DNA from: Gamsiella multidivaricata
Taxonomy: Eukaryota > Mortierellomycota > Mortierellomycetes > Mortierellales > Mortierellaceae
DNA length: 64,000 nt
Direction: 5' to 3'
NCBI RefSeq assembly: GCF_025024155.1
Contig: NW_026251716.1
Span: forward strand, 310,001-374,000
A program made the translations under genes and the position numbers. The notes below the pieces were generated by a model. It was not told the origin of the DNA and did not search any database. It saw nothing but the letters and a program-made list of their open reading frames with translations. Shown in pieces: positions 13,186 through 26,262 of the stretch (position 1 is the first letter of the stretch; each line of letters begins with the position of its first letter).

Positions 13186-13925
13186 ATGCGTTTGACAGTA
13201 ACCCTTCTGTCAGCGGCCTCCGCCATCGTCTTGGCACTCACCCAGCAGGCTGTGGCTGCTCCCGTTGTCGCCGGCTACCTGCTCTTGAATCCCACCAACG
13301 GACCCTCCAAGCTCCAGGCCCTCGCCCAGAATGCCGCGAATATCCCCATCAACCGTCTTTACCTTGCCTTCCTTCGTCCTGGAATGACCTACGTCCCTGG
13401 CTCCAACACCCTCGAGCACGTCGGTCTGAACTACATCAACTCTGGTGACTATGGTTTCGCTGACATCAAGTCCAAGATCACCACGCTGCAAGCCGGTGGT
13501 GTCGAGGTTTTCCTGTCCGTCGGAGGATGGAACTACGGATGCTTCCCAGTAAGTCTCTCAAAGTGCCAACAGGGGAAGTCATTGCCTGAAATTCTAAGTA
13601 TAAGAAAGCGTACTTACATTCAACCTGTTTTCCATCCTATGATTAGTATCTCTACACCTACTACTCGGTCGGTGGCTATGGTACTAGCACTCCCAACTAC
13701 TACAAGATTGCCGAGAATGGAGGATCTCTCAGTGCTTGCACGGAGGCCAACATGTGGTGCTACACTTGCGAGCCCAAGAGTGAGGGCACGGTCCTCGCCG
13801 ACTTTGACATCTTCCCTGAACCCTCGAACTCGTCGACCTGGAAGGCTGCCCAGCAGTACATTATCTCCAAGGCCGGAGGAGATCCACCAGTGTTCCACCC
13901 CGAAATGGTTCCTGGTACGCAAGCA

Positions 13926-13956
<31 letters not shown>

Positions 13957-15284
13957 GGAAATGGCGGAGGATTACAAGCTGACACAGGTATTGTTCTGCT
14001 AATATAGGCAAGAAGTGGACTGATACCAAGAACAACCAGGTCAACCTGATTCCCGGTGATGGCTACTTCGTCACCGTGAACCGTGATCCCTACCAGGATT
14101 TGGTTTACCTGGCCAAGGACCTGGGCGTTGTCGGTGTTGATATCGACTACGAGGAGATGTGGCACGCCGACTACTTCAAGAACGGCCCATCTGCTGGTCC
14201 CTGGACTTCTCACCAGACAGTTTACAAGTACGGTGCTATCATGAAAGATGTCATGCTCAACATCGAGGCCATCCAACCCTCCCTGAAGGTCTCGACTGCT
14301 TCCTCGGCTGCCGGTGGTCTTTCGACTAACTGGTGGGGCGGTAACCTCAAGAACATCTGGTACAACCTCTTCAAGTGGTACCCTGATATCTACAACGGAA
14401 TCGCCAACAGCGGTGGTGTCAACGTCATGACCTACGATCTGTCGAACAACCAGCAGTTCTACGAGTGCCCCGACACCGGTGTCTGCAGCTTGAGTCAGCA
14501 GGTCAACTATTACATGAACTCGTACGCCGCCAACGGCATGAAGGCCCTCGTCGGTTATGAAATCGGCATCCCCGCCTACCCCGACCCGAACCATGACCCC
14601 ACTCACCAATTGCCTTTGGTCCAGTCCGAGCTTACGTCCATCCTCGCTGCTCAGGGCTCTCAGGGAGGTTTCTTCTGGGAGTTGTACAAGCCCCCAGGTC
14701 AGAGTACCAATGTCGACGCCACTTCGACTGCCCAGCAGATCTGCAAGGCTGCTCTCGGTGCCAGCACTCCTCGCTGCTCGGGTGTCATTCCACAGCCCGG
14801 TGGACCCACCAACACTGTCTCCTCAACCTCGACTGCCTCCCAGACTTCGACCCAGACCAGCACGGCCGTGACCACCACCACTACCACCACCACTGCTACT
14901 CCCTCACCCACCAACCCTGGTACTTGCTCTGCTGCCGCCTGGTCTTCTTCTACTGCCTACAGCGGCGGTGCCGTCGTCTCGTATAACGGACACCAGTATA
15001 CTGCCCAGTGGTGGTCCCAGAACAACATCCCTACCGCCGGTGCTCCCTGGACTGATAATGGCGCATGCTCCGGCAACTCGGGACCTGGACCTGGAACCGG
15101 CTCGTGCGCCGGCGTCAACGCTTGGACGAGCTCGACTTCCTACAACGGTGGAGCTAAGGTCACTTATGGAGGATTCGTTTACTCTGCCCAGTGGTGGACC
15201 CAAGGCGAAACCCCCGGCAGCGCCTCGGTCTGGGCCAAGGGAGCCGCCTGCTCGGCTACTCTTCGCCGTCGCCTCTACAAGTAA
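13186..15284 (+). CDS. Secreted GH18 chitinase with two CBM5/12 modules
   Basis: An endochitinase that hydrolyses beta-1,4-GlcNAc polymer outside the cell. Three exons (13186-13548, 13647-13914, 14008-15284) encode about 635 residues. The N-terminus is a signal peptide with likely cleavage after AVAA (about residue 24). The GH18 domain follows, with the SxGG substrate motif near residue 113 (FLSVGGWNYG) and the catalytic DxDxE motif near 254-260 (GVDIDYEE), whose Glu is the proton donor. A Ser/Thr-rich linker (about 474-512) leads to two similar C-terminal modules (about 514-565 and 575-625) with the AW...Y..G..V.Y.G..Y.AQWW pattern of CBM5/12 chitin-binding domains. Intron 2 carries 28 consecutive T. 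AATAAA at 15436 may be the poly(A) signal. Roles in nutrition or wall remodelling cannot be told apart here. Confidence 0.93.
13929..13956 (+). repeat. T28 homopolymer in chitinase intron 2
   Basis: 28 consecutive T starting 14 nt after the GT donor of a 93-nt intron. It is one of several long sense poly-T tracts placed just inside introns in this window. Confidence 0.9.
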
Positions 15285-15816
15285 AGCGACGACATTGAAT
15301 ATACAGTGGTCTGAGCTGAGCTCAACCTCTGTTCCAACGTCCTGGCGACAATTATAAGAAAATTTATTTGCGATGATGGCAGGGCCACATCCTTTATCGA
15401 TATTTAAAGTGCCTATGTGAGCTGCGCTCTACTGAAATAAATATAAAAATTACAAAAGCAAAACAAAGTGAATAAGTAAGCAAGCCTGGGTGAGGATCTG
15501 TACACCGCCGCGTCCACAGCTCTCCGAACGCGTTTCATTGGGTGACAACACCAGGCCAACCCCTTTCTTTTACGCGTCTACATTTTTTTGGCGGCGCAAG
15601 ACTGTCCATTTTAGGTTGGACGAGCACCTCCAAAACAAAAAAGAAAGACGCGTTTGTTGTTGCCACCCCCCAGCTAGCTCGCCTGGTTCTCATCACAACA
15701 TCCTTTATCACTTTGACGCACACACAACCATAGTATTAGCTCAGGGCCAATAGTCAAGAGGACTTTACAATCGAATCAGCCCTCGACATCACTGGGAGAT
15801 CATCACCATCACAGCC
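15285..15816. other. Intergenic, chitinase to CAF-1
   Basis: Chitinase 3' flank with AATAAA at 15436-15441, then the upstream region of the CAF-1 gene. No further gene seen. Confidence 0.5.
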
Positions 15817-18800
15817 ATGCCTCCAAAACCATCGTCCCCTGTAAAGTCCCGGACACTCAACTCCTTCTTTACCAAGGATGAGCCCCCTGTAACCAATGGG
15901 TCGACCGCAGAATCAAACAGAGTCAAAGGTGAGACGAATGATCTACGACCTGTCCTCCACCGCTCTGCCTCGATTGCAGACCAACGGCTCACTCATGCCT
16001 CTCTTGTCTTAGACACGGAGTCAGGTGGGCCAATATCACCAATAGCCTCTCCGGAAAAGAAGAGACCTAGGAAACGAACCATCAAAGTCAAAGAGACTTC
16101 CGAGAACCAGGCAGCACCAGCAAAGAGCGACTTGGTAGCTGAAGCGTCATCCTCAATTCCACAACCCCAGGAGGCAGAGGATTCTGCATCCATTGAGACA
16201 CACAAACTGGCCGAGTCCCAGCCGCTATCACTCACAAATACAAAGGAAGCGCCATCATCACCCAACAAAGCTGCTTCCACGGTTACTAGCGGCGCATCAG
16301 GCACAAATTCCAACAGCATCAACAAACTGAACAAAATCGACTCTGCATCCATGTTCAAGGTCACAAGAGGCAAGGCGTACATTACGGAGCCTAAGCTCAA
16401 GTTCTCGACTCATCCCTCAGCCATCGCGGATTTGTGCAGGTTTCATGAATACAGGGAGACGCTGCGGGAAACCGAGGACCTGACACAGTATCCTGGAACG
16501 AGGCTCGAGGGCGATCATGTCGAAATCACAAATGTACCGGCAGAGCACTATGGACTGATAGCCAAATTGGTCGAGGAGAGCGAGCTCTTGCTGGCGGAAA
16601 TGGCGACAACATTCATGGCCACACTTTGCCCGCTTGGATTTGAAGCCTTTGGAGACATGGAACTCAGCGATGCTCGGGACGGTGATGAAAATATGGATGT
16701 GGATCAGGACGTAGATGTTGATGGCGCAGGGGATAAGCAAATGCCTGCTAGGAGAAGTGGTACAGTAGTTTCAGCAGCCGCTATTATAGAGGCTGTTCAA
16801 GCAGTCGCCCAACGGGTCAATTATGGCATCCCCGTCTCCAACCTTCCAGGACCCATCGCTATGACACCACCAAACCTGTCTGTTTATCGATGGGAAGTTC
16901 AAGATATTGATCAATTTTTCCCAGCCGACATGAAAGCGGCGGTTACCAAACGGAGGGCTAAGCGTATGGAGGCCTCAGCAGCACTGACAGCTTGGTTCCT
17001 GGGTCTGGATGCGAAGCAGCAGGAGGATTTGTGTCCCACGCCTGTCACATCCATCAATGGCCTCGGCACCGCTTCCGGTGTCGAGAAAGGCGTACTCGCT
17101 GGAGGCAAGAGAAGCCGGCTATCCATAGGAGGCGAGGGCATGGATCTCGATGGCGATGCAACTCTGCTCTCAAGTGTCGTTACAGATATGGGTGGTGTGA
17201 ACAGGCCTGGTGCGGTTCCTCTCAAGGGTGAACCAGCGATCGCTGCCGCTATAGATCCGGCAGTGCTTGAGTCCAAGCTGAAGGAAGCGGAGGCGAAAAA
17301 GAAAGAGGTGGAAGCCAAAGAAGAGCGTCGATTAGAGAAGGAGCGTAAGATGGCAGAAAAGCAGCTCGAGAAGGATATGAGGGAGGCAGAGCGCTTACAA
17401 AAAGAGGAGGCAAAGAAACGTAAAGCCGAGGAAGAGCGTCTGAAGAAAGAGCAGGCAAGTGTGCAAGCGCCAGATTGCTTTTCGGAAGTGATGAACCAGT
17501 GCGGTAATCTTATTTTTCAACTGACATACCATATTACCTTTAGACCGCTATGCGATTTGTAGGCTTTTTCAAGCCCATGGCGCCTACGACCGCCAAAAAG
17601 GATAGTTCACAGACAGCTACCAAGAACGACGCTACTGCACCCTCACTTTCGGAGCTCTTTCATCCTTTCCATATTAAGAAAAACACCACGCTCGCGCCCG
17701 TCAATCGATTTGCAAAGGCCATTTCCAAAGAGACGATCGACATAGAAATCAAACTGGACATGAAGTCAAGCACGGATGAAACCTCTGATATGGAGGTGGA
17801 CTCGGATCACAGAGAACTACCCTCGGCAACTGACAGAGCAACAGCCAGGAAAAAAATATCAACTCTTTTCTCCAAGGCACCACGAGCTGATTGCAGAGCC
17901 TCTCAGCAGCGGAAAAAGAACCTGCCATCTCGCTATAGACAAATGACCGTACCTGAAGTGATTCAGTCTGGCCTGTTGCTCCAGGATGAAGACGAAAATA
18001 CCGATTACAACATGCTCACTTGGAATGAAATCCCCTCGCTCCGTATGAGGCTGCTTCAGTACGCAGAGAATTATCGCCCAGCATACTTTGGTAAATGGAC
18101 AAACAACACGTCTATTGTCGACGACTGAAATATTGTATATAGTCCACTAATTGCGCAAGTATCGTTGCTTGATATTGACAGGTACATGGTCCAAACGCAG
18201 CAAATATGTTACTGGGCGCCGGTTCCTGGGCAAGGATACTGAGCTGATCGATTATGATTTCGATAGCGAGGCCGAATGGGAGGAAGACGAGGAGGGCGAG
18301 GAGTGCAAGAGCGACGATGACGAGGAAGACATTGAGGATGCTGGCAGCGATCAAGACGAAGAGGTGAGTAATACTTGCGTTCTTCCTTTCTGTTGTGCAT
18401 GAACCCAAGTACTAATGTTGCGTTCTTTTGACCATCTAGGATGACTGGCTGGTCCCAGAAGGATATCTCTCTGAGGACGAAGGACTGGATGCAGGTGAAG
18501 AGGGTGGCTCAAAACCAGACATGTCCTCTCAAAAGAAATCGAAGGAGCAACGACGCGTAAGTGAGCGATCATTTGACCAGGATGACATTTTGAACTTGCC
18601 AACTGTAAGGATGTCTTTGTTGACACTAACGACCAATTCTTATGTATGCTGTGTATGTAGCCCGCTCTTGCCCAAATGACGCCCATTATCGTTGGTCCGG
18701 TGTTCGAGACCACTCTTGGAGAGTGCTCCACCCACCCTGCCCTGGAGCCCTACCACATCGAATTCCTTGGAGGTAAACAACAAATCTCTAACGGAATATG

Positions 18801-18921
18801 TTTCGTGCGCACATCCATGGTTTAACCGACGGTAACTAATTTGATCCGCGCCTCTTATCGTACATTTGTAGATTATGGCATTGGCATGGACATGTATTAT
18901 GCGGTGGAAAGCAGTGCTTAG
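15817..18921 (+). CDS. CAC1: Chromatin assembly factor 1 large subunit (p150/Cac1)
   Basis: The large subunit of CAF-1 deposits H3-H4 on newly replicated DNA through PCNA. Six exons (15817-17454, 17544-18090, 18182-18363, 18440-18604, 18661-18772, 18872-18921) give about 897 residues. An N-terminal PIP-like motif is seen at residues 10-19 (SRTLNSFFTK). A highly charged KER-type helix lies at about 482-546, followed by a second hydrophobic PIP-like motif (MRFVGFFKP, about 549). Then comes the conserved AYFGTWSKRS block, created exactly at a splice junction, and the acidic ED domain with WLVPEGYLSEDEG. The first intron either uses a GC donor (AG|GCAAGT at 17455) or a weaker GT six bases on; both keep frame and differ by two residues. 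The 18604 donor is also a choice (an alternative GTAAGT lies upstream). Family assignment is strong. Confidence 0.88.
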
Positions 18922-18998
18922 GATAGGATATCTTGCCTTTGATTGCAGTTTTGGGTCTCAAGGAGCGATATTCTCTTGTATCATACACACCATACATC

Positions 18999-19004
18999 AA
19001 TAAA
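18999..19004 (+). terminator. Poly(A) signal of CAF-1 gene
   Basis: AATAAA lies 77 nt after the TAG stop of the CAF-1 large-subunit gene. Confidence 0.4.
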
Positions 19005-19367
19005 CAGCACATCGAAGCAAAGAGCGATCTTCTTTGTGAACAGTCGGTTCTTGTCCAAGGGCGTGCGTTACTTATATATATACATGGGTGTGGCGACGTC
19101 ACGTTCACAGACACAGACGCGCGACAAGTGATATTCATATGGACACAATTGCAGGGCTCACAGGCTCGTGCCTGATTTTCCAAAGACATCACACATCAAC
19201 CAGCACTTACCCCAACATCCACCCATCCCATCACCACTGCAAATGCCATCACCCTGTGACAGCATCTCACTATAGATTCCTGACCACCTTATTCTCTTAA
19301 CTATCTCTCATACACAAACATTCAGACAAAGAACGCAAAAGAAAGCACTTGATACCAGGACCAAGTC
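19005..19367. other. Intergenic, CAF-1 to dynactin
   Basis: Short upstream region of the dynactin gene with pyrimidine-rich, CA-rich sequence typical of fungal 5' UTRs. No gene seen. Confidence 0.4.
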
Positions 19368-22300
19368 ATGGCCGACGCTGCAGCGAACCTCAGCATCGGC
19401 ACTAGGGTGGAGGTTGGCGGAAACCTGGGCTTTGTGCGTTATGTTGGACAGACCTCCTTCGCTACGGGGCGCTGGGTTGGTGTCGAGTTGGATGTTAAAG
19501 CAGGCAAGAACAGCGGTGTAGTCGAGGGCAAGCGATACTTCGACTGCAAGACCGGACACGGTGTCTTTGTTAGGGCTTCACAAGCGCATCCTGTTGTCGA
19601 AGGAGCTGCACAGGTAAAAGCTATAGGCTTTATATTCAGCATGCAATAACAAAGACGATGACAAAGAGGGAGCACTTTTTCCTAATGCATATGCTTCCTG
19701 GATGCCTTCGCTACGACAAGCAGCCTGAGACAACTGGGGCCGGCAAGACTTCGCGCCCAACCTCAATGGTGGGTCGTCCCGCCGCAAGCACGGGATCCCG
19801 AGTCGGTGCTCCAACCAGGCCCTCAACTGCAAGGACTGGCGCCGCTGGCTCCGCTGCACCCTCTCCAGCATCTATCCCCGCCTCTCGACTTACGAGACCT
19901 ACGGCAACGAGGAGAACAGTCGGTGCGGAAGCCGCACCCGAGCCAGCCGCGTCCCCGAGAAGAATCCGGGTCGCATCTCAGCCGCTAAAGGATGAAGAGA
20001 CTGAGCGTTTTCGCTCGAGTGCATTGCCGAGCGCTGGTGTTCAGCAACAGCTGCCACCTCAACAGGATCCGCAAGATACGTTGGTCCCTGAGGTGGAGGA
20101 AGATAATGCTCACCTCTTGGCACAGGAGCAGTCGATTATGGAAGAACTGGAGGCAGAGGAAGCCTTGGCTCAGAGGCAATTGCTACAGGACCAACAAGGA
20201 TTTGCGCCTCCACCTCCGCCTTATACTGCGCCCAGTGCCGGTCCCCAACCCCAGGCCACTGTCGCGGCTGGTCAGAGATCAGAGGCAATGGTCCCACTGA
20301 AGGAATATGACGAGTTGAGGATCAAACTTCGTCTCCTTGAAAGCAAGCGCACCGAGGATAGGGAGAAGATTCGCGAGGCAGAAAAGGCGAAGGAGGAGTC
20401 CGAGCAGTTTTTGAATATCAGAACCAAACTGCAAGGTGAGAAAGGACATACCTTACGTCAATATTGTTGTATTTATTAGGAAAAAACCATTACTGACCAT
20501 CATTACGATGTGCATCATGGTTACTCTCTCACTACTTAGCCAAGCTCACGGAGATGCAGCAGGAACTTCGGGACTCAAAGCGCATCCTCAAGGAAGCCAC
20601 TGCCGAGAAAGAGGCGTTTGAGGCCAAGTACAACGACGTTGTCGATTCGATGGAGGTGACTTTGCTGGACAAGGAGATGGCCGAGGAAAGAGCTGAGAAC
20701 CTGCAGCATGAGGTCAATATACTTAAGGAGAAGGTTGAGGAGATGCATGTCGACCTCAATGTTTTCCAGCAAGAAGAATGTAAGTGGACCATTGTGGCAC
20801 TTGACTGAAGGACACGCGCGCTTGACCAACGCCACATGCATCCGCCTGTATTCCCCTGAAATTTAATTTATCACATGCGGCGCATGTCAACTAAACTTGG
20901 ACCTATTCAATTGTGCCAAACATGCATAGCCGGCATGTCGAACCCCGCGGTCAACCAGATTCAGCTAGAGAGGCAGAATGAACGTCTCAAAGAAGCCTTG
21001 CTCAAGTATGTAGGCCTGCAACATGCAGTCTCTGGACTTGCTTTGTCAATGGACACACGAAGATACCAACGATTTTTATTTGTTTTCTTTTTTATACACT
21101 CGTAGGCTTAGGGATATGACGAGCGAGCAGGAGGCAGAGATGACCAGGAAATTGAAGAATCTGGAAAAGGAGGCCTCGCTTGTCCAAGAGGTTCAGATCC
21201 AGAACGAAAAGCTGAGAGAGAGCCTGGAGTTAGCGGAAGGTCAGAACGAGGAATTGAAGCAGCGTCTGGACGATGCCATTGGCGCTGAGGACATGATCGA
21301 GCAGCTTTCCGAAAAGAATATCACCCTCAGCGAGAAGATTGAGGAAATGCAGATGGCCATTGACGATCTCGAGGCCCTGAAGGAACTAAACGACGAACTG
21401 GAGGAGAACCACAGCGAGACGGAAAAGCAGCTTCAAGCAGAGATCAACATGAAGGACATCCAGCTCAGGGAACACCAGAAGAAAATCGAGACCTTGGAAG
21501 AAAACGTTGCCGACTATGAGAACACGATCATTCAGTTCCGCGAATTGGTCGCTCATCTGCAGAGCGATCTGGAGCAGCTGCGTCACAAGGAGGAGACTGC
21601 CTCTGGAGGTTTGGGAAGCCAATCGCAGGCTATGCTCAGCCTTAACCTTCAGCTGCAGTCCACAGCTATGAAGGCACAGGCCAAGGCGATCGATCTGGAG
21701 CTCAGGAAGTTGGACGCCCTCCAGGCAAACGACAATCTCACGTTGGTTCAGCCATACCTGCCCGACGGATTCTTCAGGACTGAGAATGACTCGATCCAGT
21801 GCTTCCTCTTGTTCAAGCGACTGTCGTTTAAGGCAGAACTTATGAGCAAGCATCTGGAGCAGCAATATGGAATCGCGGATAAGATTGCTCAGAATGCCAT
21901 CCCCTCCGAGCTCGTGTCTGTTTGCGAGGTCCGCCAGAAGTTGACCTGGTTCGGTGACATGGCTAAGCGATTTGTGTCTTATATCGAGGGCTGCCCTGTG
22001 GACGTGTTTGCGAAAATGGGCCAGGTCTATCACGACCTGATTGGTACCGAGCGCCGTCTTAATAACTGGATGGAGCAGTTGCGCAAGGAGGAGCTCAAGG
22101 AGTCGGATTGCATTGTTGATCTGCAGCGGGCTATTGCTCAGCTGGATCATCTGGCAGAGACCTATTTGACTAACACTAAGCTGGATCTTACGGAGCGCTA
22201 CCAAGGAGCCGCTCATGCACTGGACTTGAACTTTGACCGCGTCTTTGTGAACATGACAGCTATTGGCGCGATGTTCAAGTCGAACGAAGATGGCGTTCGT

Positions 22301-24269
22301 TTGGTCGACACCGACGATATTCAATACCAGCTGCTCCAGACTGTGGCTAGCTTAGGTACTCAGGCTAAGTCAGGCAAGGCGACAACAAGGTAACCTTCTC
22401 TCTTTCTTTCTTTCTTTCTTTCTTTTTTTTTCCTCGTGCCTACTTCTTTACTTTGGCTGACCTCATCTTTTATTATTCTCTTTAGAAAACTGCTACGGAA
22501 GCTCGAGGAACTTTCGTCACAGGCATCAGTTGTCAAGCCAGAGTGCTTCGCGCAGTACAGGAACGCTTGTACTTTAAGCACGAAGCTGGGCGAGTTTACC
22601 TATGAGGTCAAGAACCGCATTGCGCAGTACGTCAAAGGTCGCCGGGAAGGTGCCAAGACCGAGTCAATCCATCAGACCATTTACAACGTCACGGACACAC
22701 ACCTGGGCGTCAGTGAGACGAGTATGTGGGATGGATGCCGCAAAATGTTGAATGGCCTGTTGCAGGATATTACTACTTTGGCGGAGAATGTTCTGGATCC
22801 TGAGATTACTGTTAAAGGTGGGTCGCTGTGTGCGCGTATGTGCTTAACGAAATGGCTTTGTGTGTTTGTGTCTTGATGGCTAATACTGGCATCCTTTTTT
22901 GCTCATAGTTACGAGACCAGATCAGGTTTGGGTCAAGAGGGCCAAGGACATGAAGGCAGAAGTTGTTGTCAACTTTGATGCAGAACAGAAGGCACAGTCG
23001 CTCCAGGAGCAAGTTGTCAAACTTGTTAAGGAAGCCAAGCTGAAGGTATATTTCTTCCACGTCTATTGCGTCAACTGTTGTAAGACTGCATAGGGTTTCA
23101 CCACTGACAACGATGCGCTCAATTTGAATATTAGGACCAAGCTTTACAAGAGTCAGATGTCAAGATCGAGTTGCTTGAAAAGCGCATGGAAACCTTCAAG
23201 AAGCAGGCTGAGCAGATTTCGATCTTGGATCGTGATGTGGATAAAGCCAAGAAGCAGGAGCGCGACTATGACGAGGCTATTAGCGCACTGCAGGCAGACA
23301 TGGCTGCGTTGGAGGAGCAAAATGCTCTGCTGAGACGCTCGGTCAAGAACAAAGAGAGCAGAAACATCACTACTCCTGTCAAGAGATCTCCTCACCATGG
23401 ACAGCATGGACACAGCGGGAACGCTCACGAACAGGATTCCACGGGCGCTATGGCCACAGAAGGCACGGAGACCGGGTCTAACCGGGAACTCTTGGTTCAG
23501 ATCGAGTCTCTCAAGTCTGCGCTGCGCTTCTTGCGTTCTGAGAACGCCTCCCTGAGAACAAGGGCGGCTATGTTGGACCTTGGATTGACGGCGAACATGT
23601 CTGCATTGTCTGGACCTGTGGGTCGTAGGTCGGATGTCGAAGCAGTGCCTGTTCCAACAAGTGTTGACCAGCCCGAGTTCCATAGGCGACAGCTGAAGGC
23701 AGATACCGAGCTGAAGGCTGTAGCATTGGAGACCAAGAGATTGCTCAAGGACGCTAGAGCTGTTTGCGCGTCACCCAAGCTTGTAGATCTGTCCAAGTAT
23801 ACCACATCCAAGGCACCAGCATCACCATCAGAGTCCGCCACCGCTACGACGCGTCGTCCATGGCAAGCACAGCAAACCCGTCCAGAGTATCAATACCACA
23901 CGCAGCAGGCAGCTTTGCACACGATCCAGCAGAGGAGTAACGAGCTCAAGGAGAGGCTGACCAAGGTCTCTCGTGCTGCGGCTCCTTCTGCACCTATGAA
24001 GTTGAAGAAGGTATAGTCTGGTTTCATGTTTTTATTCGTCTTCTTTTTGATGCTATCGAGCTCCCATTGACAAAGCTTTTTGTCGCTTTCTATCCATTTT
24101 ATAGCTGACGTTGATGGATGCCCCTATTGGTCGCGTTCATCTTCCACGGGGCATGTCTGGTCTTGTTGGAGCTCCCGAAGGCCAGCAGGCACCGGCCAGG
24201 AAGGACCTGGCAGTGTTCTTGAGGAGTAGTGCTGAATTCGAGGCGATGCACCAGCTCTTTGTGCGCTAG
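19368..24269 (+). CDS. DCTN1: Dynactin subunit 1 (p150-Glued)
   Basis: The largest dynactin subunit links dynein to microtubules and cargo. Nine exons (19368-19613, 19721-20435, 20540-20779, 20930-21005, 21106-22389, 22486-22817, 22909-23045, 23135-24010, 24105-24269) join in frame to about 1274 residues, close to the animal protein. Residues 8-75 form a CAP-Gly domain (GTRVEVGGNLGFVRYVG, then TGRWVGVELD and GKNSG, with a GKRYF.C variant of the end motif). A Pro/Ala/Arg-rich basic stretch follows, then a long coiled coil (from about 240), the central dynactin-specific region (about 560-860, with conserved LNWMEQL-like text read here as LNNWMEQL) and a second coiled coil. Exon 2 could start at 19721 or 19724, a one-residue difference. 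Poly(A) signal AATAAA is at 24287. Confidence 0.92.
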
Positions 24270-24569
24270 TTAAACTTCCGACGAGAAATAAAAAAAAATA
24301 AAAAAGTTCCCCGCAACTTGTGCGTCTTTCCTGGCGCCAGTCGTTATTTTCCAGGTTGCCCGTGGATTTTCTCGGGTGAGGATCATACACGCGCAGCCAA
24401 TCAGACGGCAGCAGGGGGGAGAAACAGGGACGCGGCAGCTCTCCATGTATCTCACGCATATCCCCCAGCGACGTAGGGAGCAATTGACCTTCAACACACT
24501 CTTCCCTCCTTTTTTTCTTCTTTTCTTTCGCCTCTCATTCCTCAACCTGACCCTCATTTCAGATTCGCA
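24270..24569. other. Intergenic, dynactin to allantoinase
   Basis: Holds the dynactin poly(A) signal (AATAAA at 24287-24292) and the pyrimidine-rich leader of the allantoinase gene. Confidence 0.5.
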
Positions 24570-26262
24570 ATGTCCTCTGCACCTCGTCTCGTGATCACCT
24601 CCAACAGAGTTCTGCGCTCGCCTGCCGCGCCTGCAGCGCCAGGAACCATTGTCGTAGACAAGGCAACGGGAAAGATCGTCGAAGTGCTCGATACCATCAA
24701 GAGCCGTGAGAATTTTTCTCAGGAGCAGGTTCACCAGGGCGATTTTATTGAGGCTGGTGACAACGTTGTCATGCCCGGAGTCGTTGACGCTCACGTAAGG
24801 ATACGACGCATGATAAAGTCTACGTCCCTGTGTCTCTGTCAAGGAATTACCATCCTTACTCCTTACTTACCATGATCATCCAAATCATGTCTTTATTGAT
24901 CCTAGGTCCATATCAACGAGCCTGGAAGAACTCATTGGGAGGGGTTTGCCACCGCCACCAAGGCCGCTGCCGCCGGTAAGAGCCAACGTTTTCACGAAAT
25001 GCTCCAGTCGGTCTTCTATTATAAGGCGAAATGCTGATCTATCTCCGCGCTTGTAACATTCCCAGGTGGTGTCACAACGTTGATTGACATGCCATTGAAC
25101 TCTATCCCTCCAACAACTACCGTCGAAAATCTTCACGTTAAGAGGGATGCCGCCCGCGGACAAACCTACGTCGATGTCGGCTTTTACGGAGGAGTGATCC
25201 CCACTAACGTCAATGATCTTATCCCTCTGGTCAAGGAGGGCGTCAAGGGTTTCAAGTGCTTCATGATCGAATCTGGTGTTGATGAGTTCCCCTGTGTGAA
25301 TGAGGAGGAGATCAAGGCGGCGATGGAGAAGTTCCAGGAAACGGATTCTGTATTCATGTTCCACGCTGAGATGGACTGTGGCGACATGCCCAATCCCGAC
25401 GGCATGGATCCCAAAGCCTACAACACATTCCTGCACCAGCGCCCTCAGGTCCTGGAGACGAATGCTATCCGGACGATCATTAAGTTGGCAAAGCAGTACC
25501 CCAAGGTCCGGTGCCACATTGTGCATCTGTCGGCGGCCGATGCTCTGCCGATGATCCGGGAGGCGAAGAAGGAGGGAGTTCGTTTGACGGTCGAGACATG
25601 CCCACATTACTTGTCGCTGAACTCTGAGATTGTTCCCGAGGGAGCAACGGAGTACAAGTGCTGCCCTCCGATTCGTGAGGATGAGAACAGGGATAAGCTG
25701 TGGGAGGCATTGAAAGAAGGAACGATCGATTATGTGGTCTCGGATCACTCGCCTTGCGTGGTTGAGTTGAAGCTGATGGATGCGGGTGACTTTGTTGGTG
25801 CTTGGGGTGGTATTGGCGGCCTACAGTTTGGTATCCCAGTTGTGTGGACGGAGGCTCGTCGCCGCGGATGCACGTAAGTCTTTTCTCTCGTGTACCTGTG
25901 TGTGTGGTTATCAGACTTATATCCATACCTTTTCATAACAATCTTTTTTTATTTTATTTTTGTTCGCCTATGATAGTATCCAGGACTTGACCAAGTGGCA
26001 GAGCTACAACACAGCGCGCCAGGTCGGATTGGGCGGTATCAAGGGTTCGATTAAGGCTGGAGCGGATGCCGATTTTGTGATCTGGAACCCGGACGAGACG
26101 TTCGTGATCACGAAGGAGATTATTGAGTTTAAGAATAAGGTGACGCCGTATATGGGTCGCACATTGCATGGAGTTGTAAAGGAGACGTTTGTCCGTGGAC
26201 AGAAGGTCTGGTCCCAGGGCAAGTTCACGTCGGAGGCTGCGCTCGGCAAGCTCCTCTTGTAA
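24570..26262 (+). CDS. DAL1: Allantoinase
   Basis: Hydrolyses allantoin to allantoate in purine (ureide) catabolism, releasing nitrogen for reuse. Four exons (24570-24794, 24906-24975, 25066-25873, 25977-26262) give 462 residues, the normal length. It is a metal-dependent amidohydrolase of the dihydroorotase/allantoinase group. The metal-binding HxH is split by intron 1 ([13 protein letters not shown], about residues 75-77). The Lys expected to be carbamylated lies in GFKCFM (about 159), further His ligands in MFHAEMD and HIVHLS, and the catalytic Asp in [17 protein letters not shown] favours allantoinase over dihydroorotase or dihydropyrimidinase. No signal peptide is visible. Confidence 0.92.

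Noticed and set aside
13620..14609. 329-codon frame antisense to the chitinase
   Set aside because: Shadow of a GC-rich, codon-biased gene on the other strand; it reads through the intronic poly-T as poly-Lys and has no domain.
21386..22324. 312-codon frame antisense to dynactin
   Set aside because: Leu/Gln-rich shadow of a coiled-coil coding strand.
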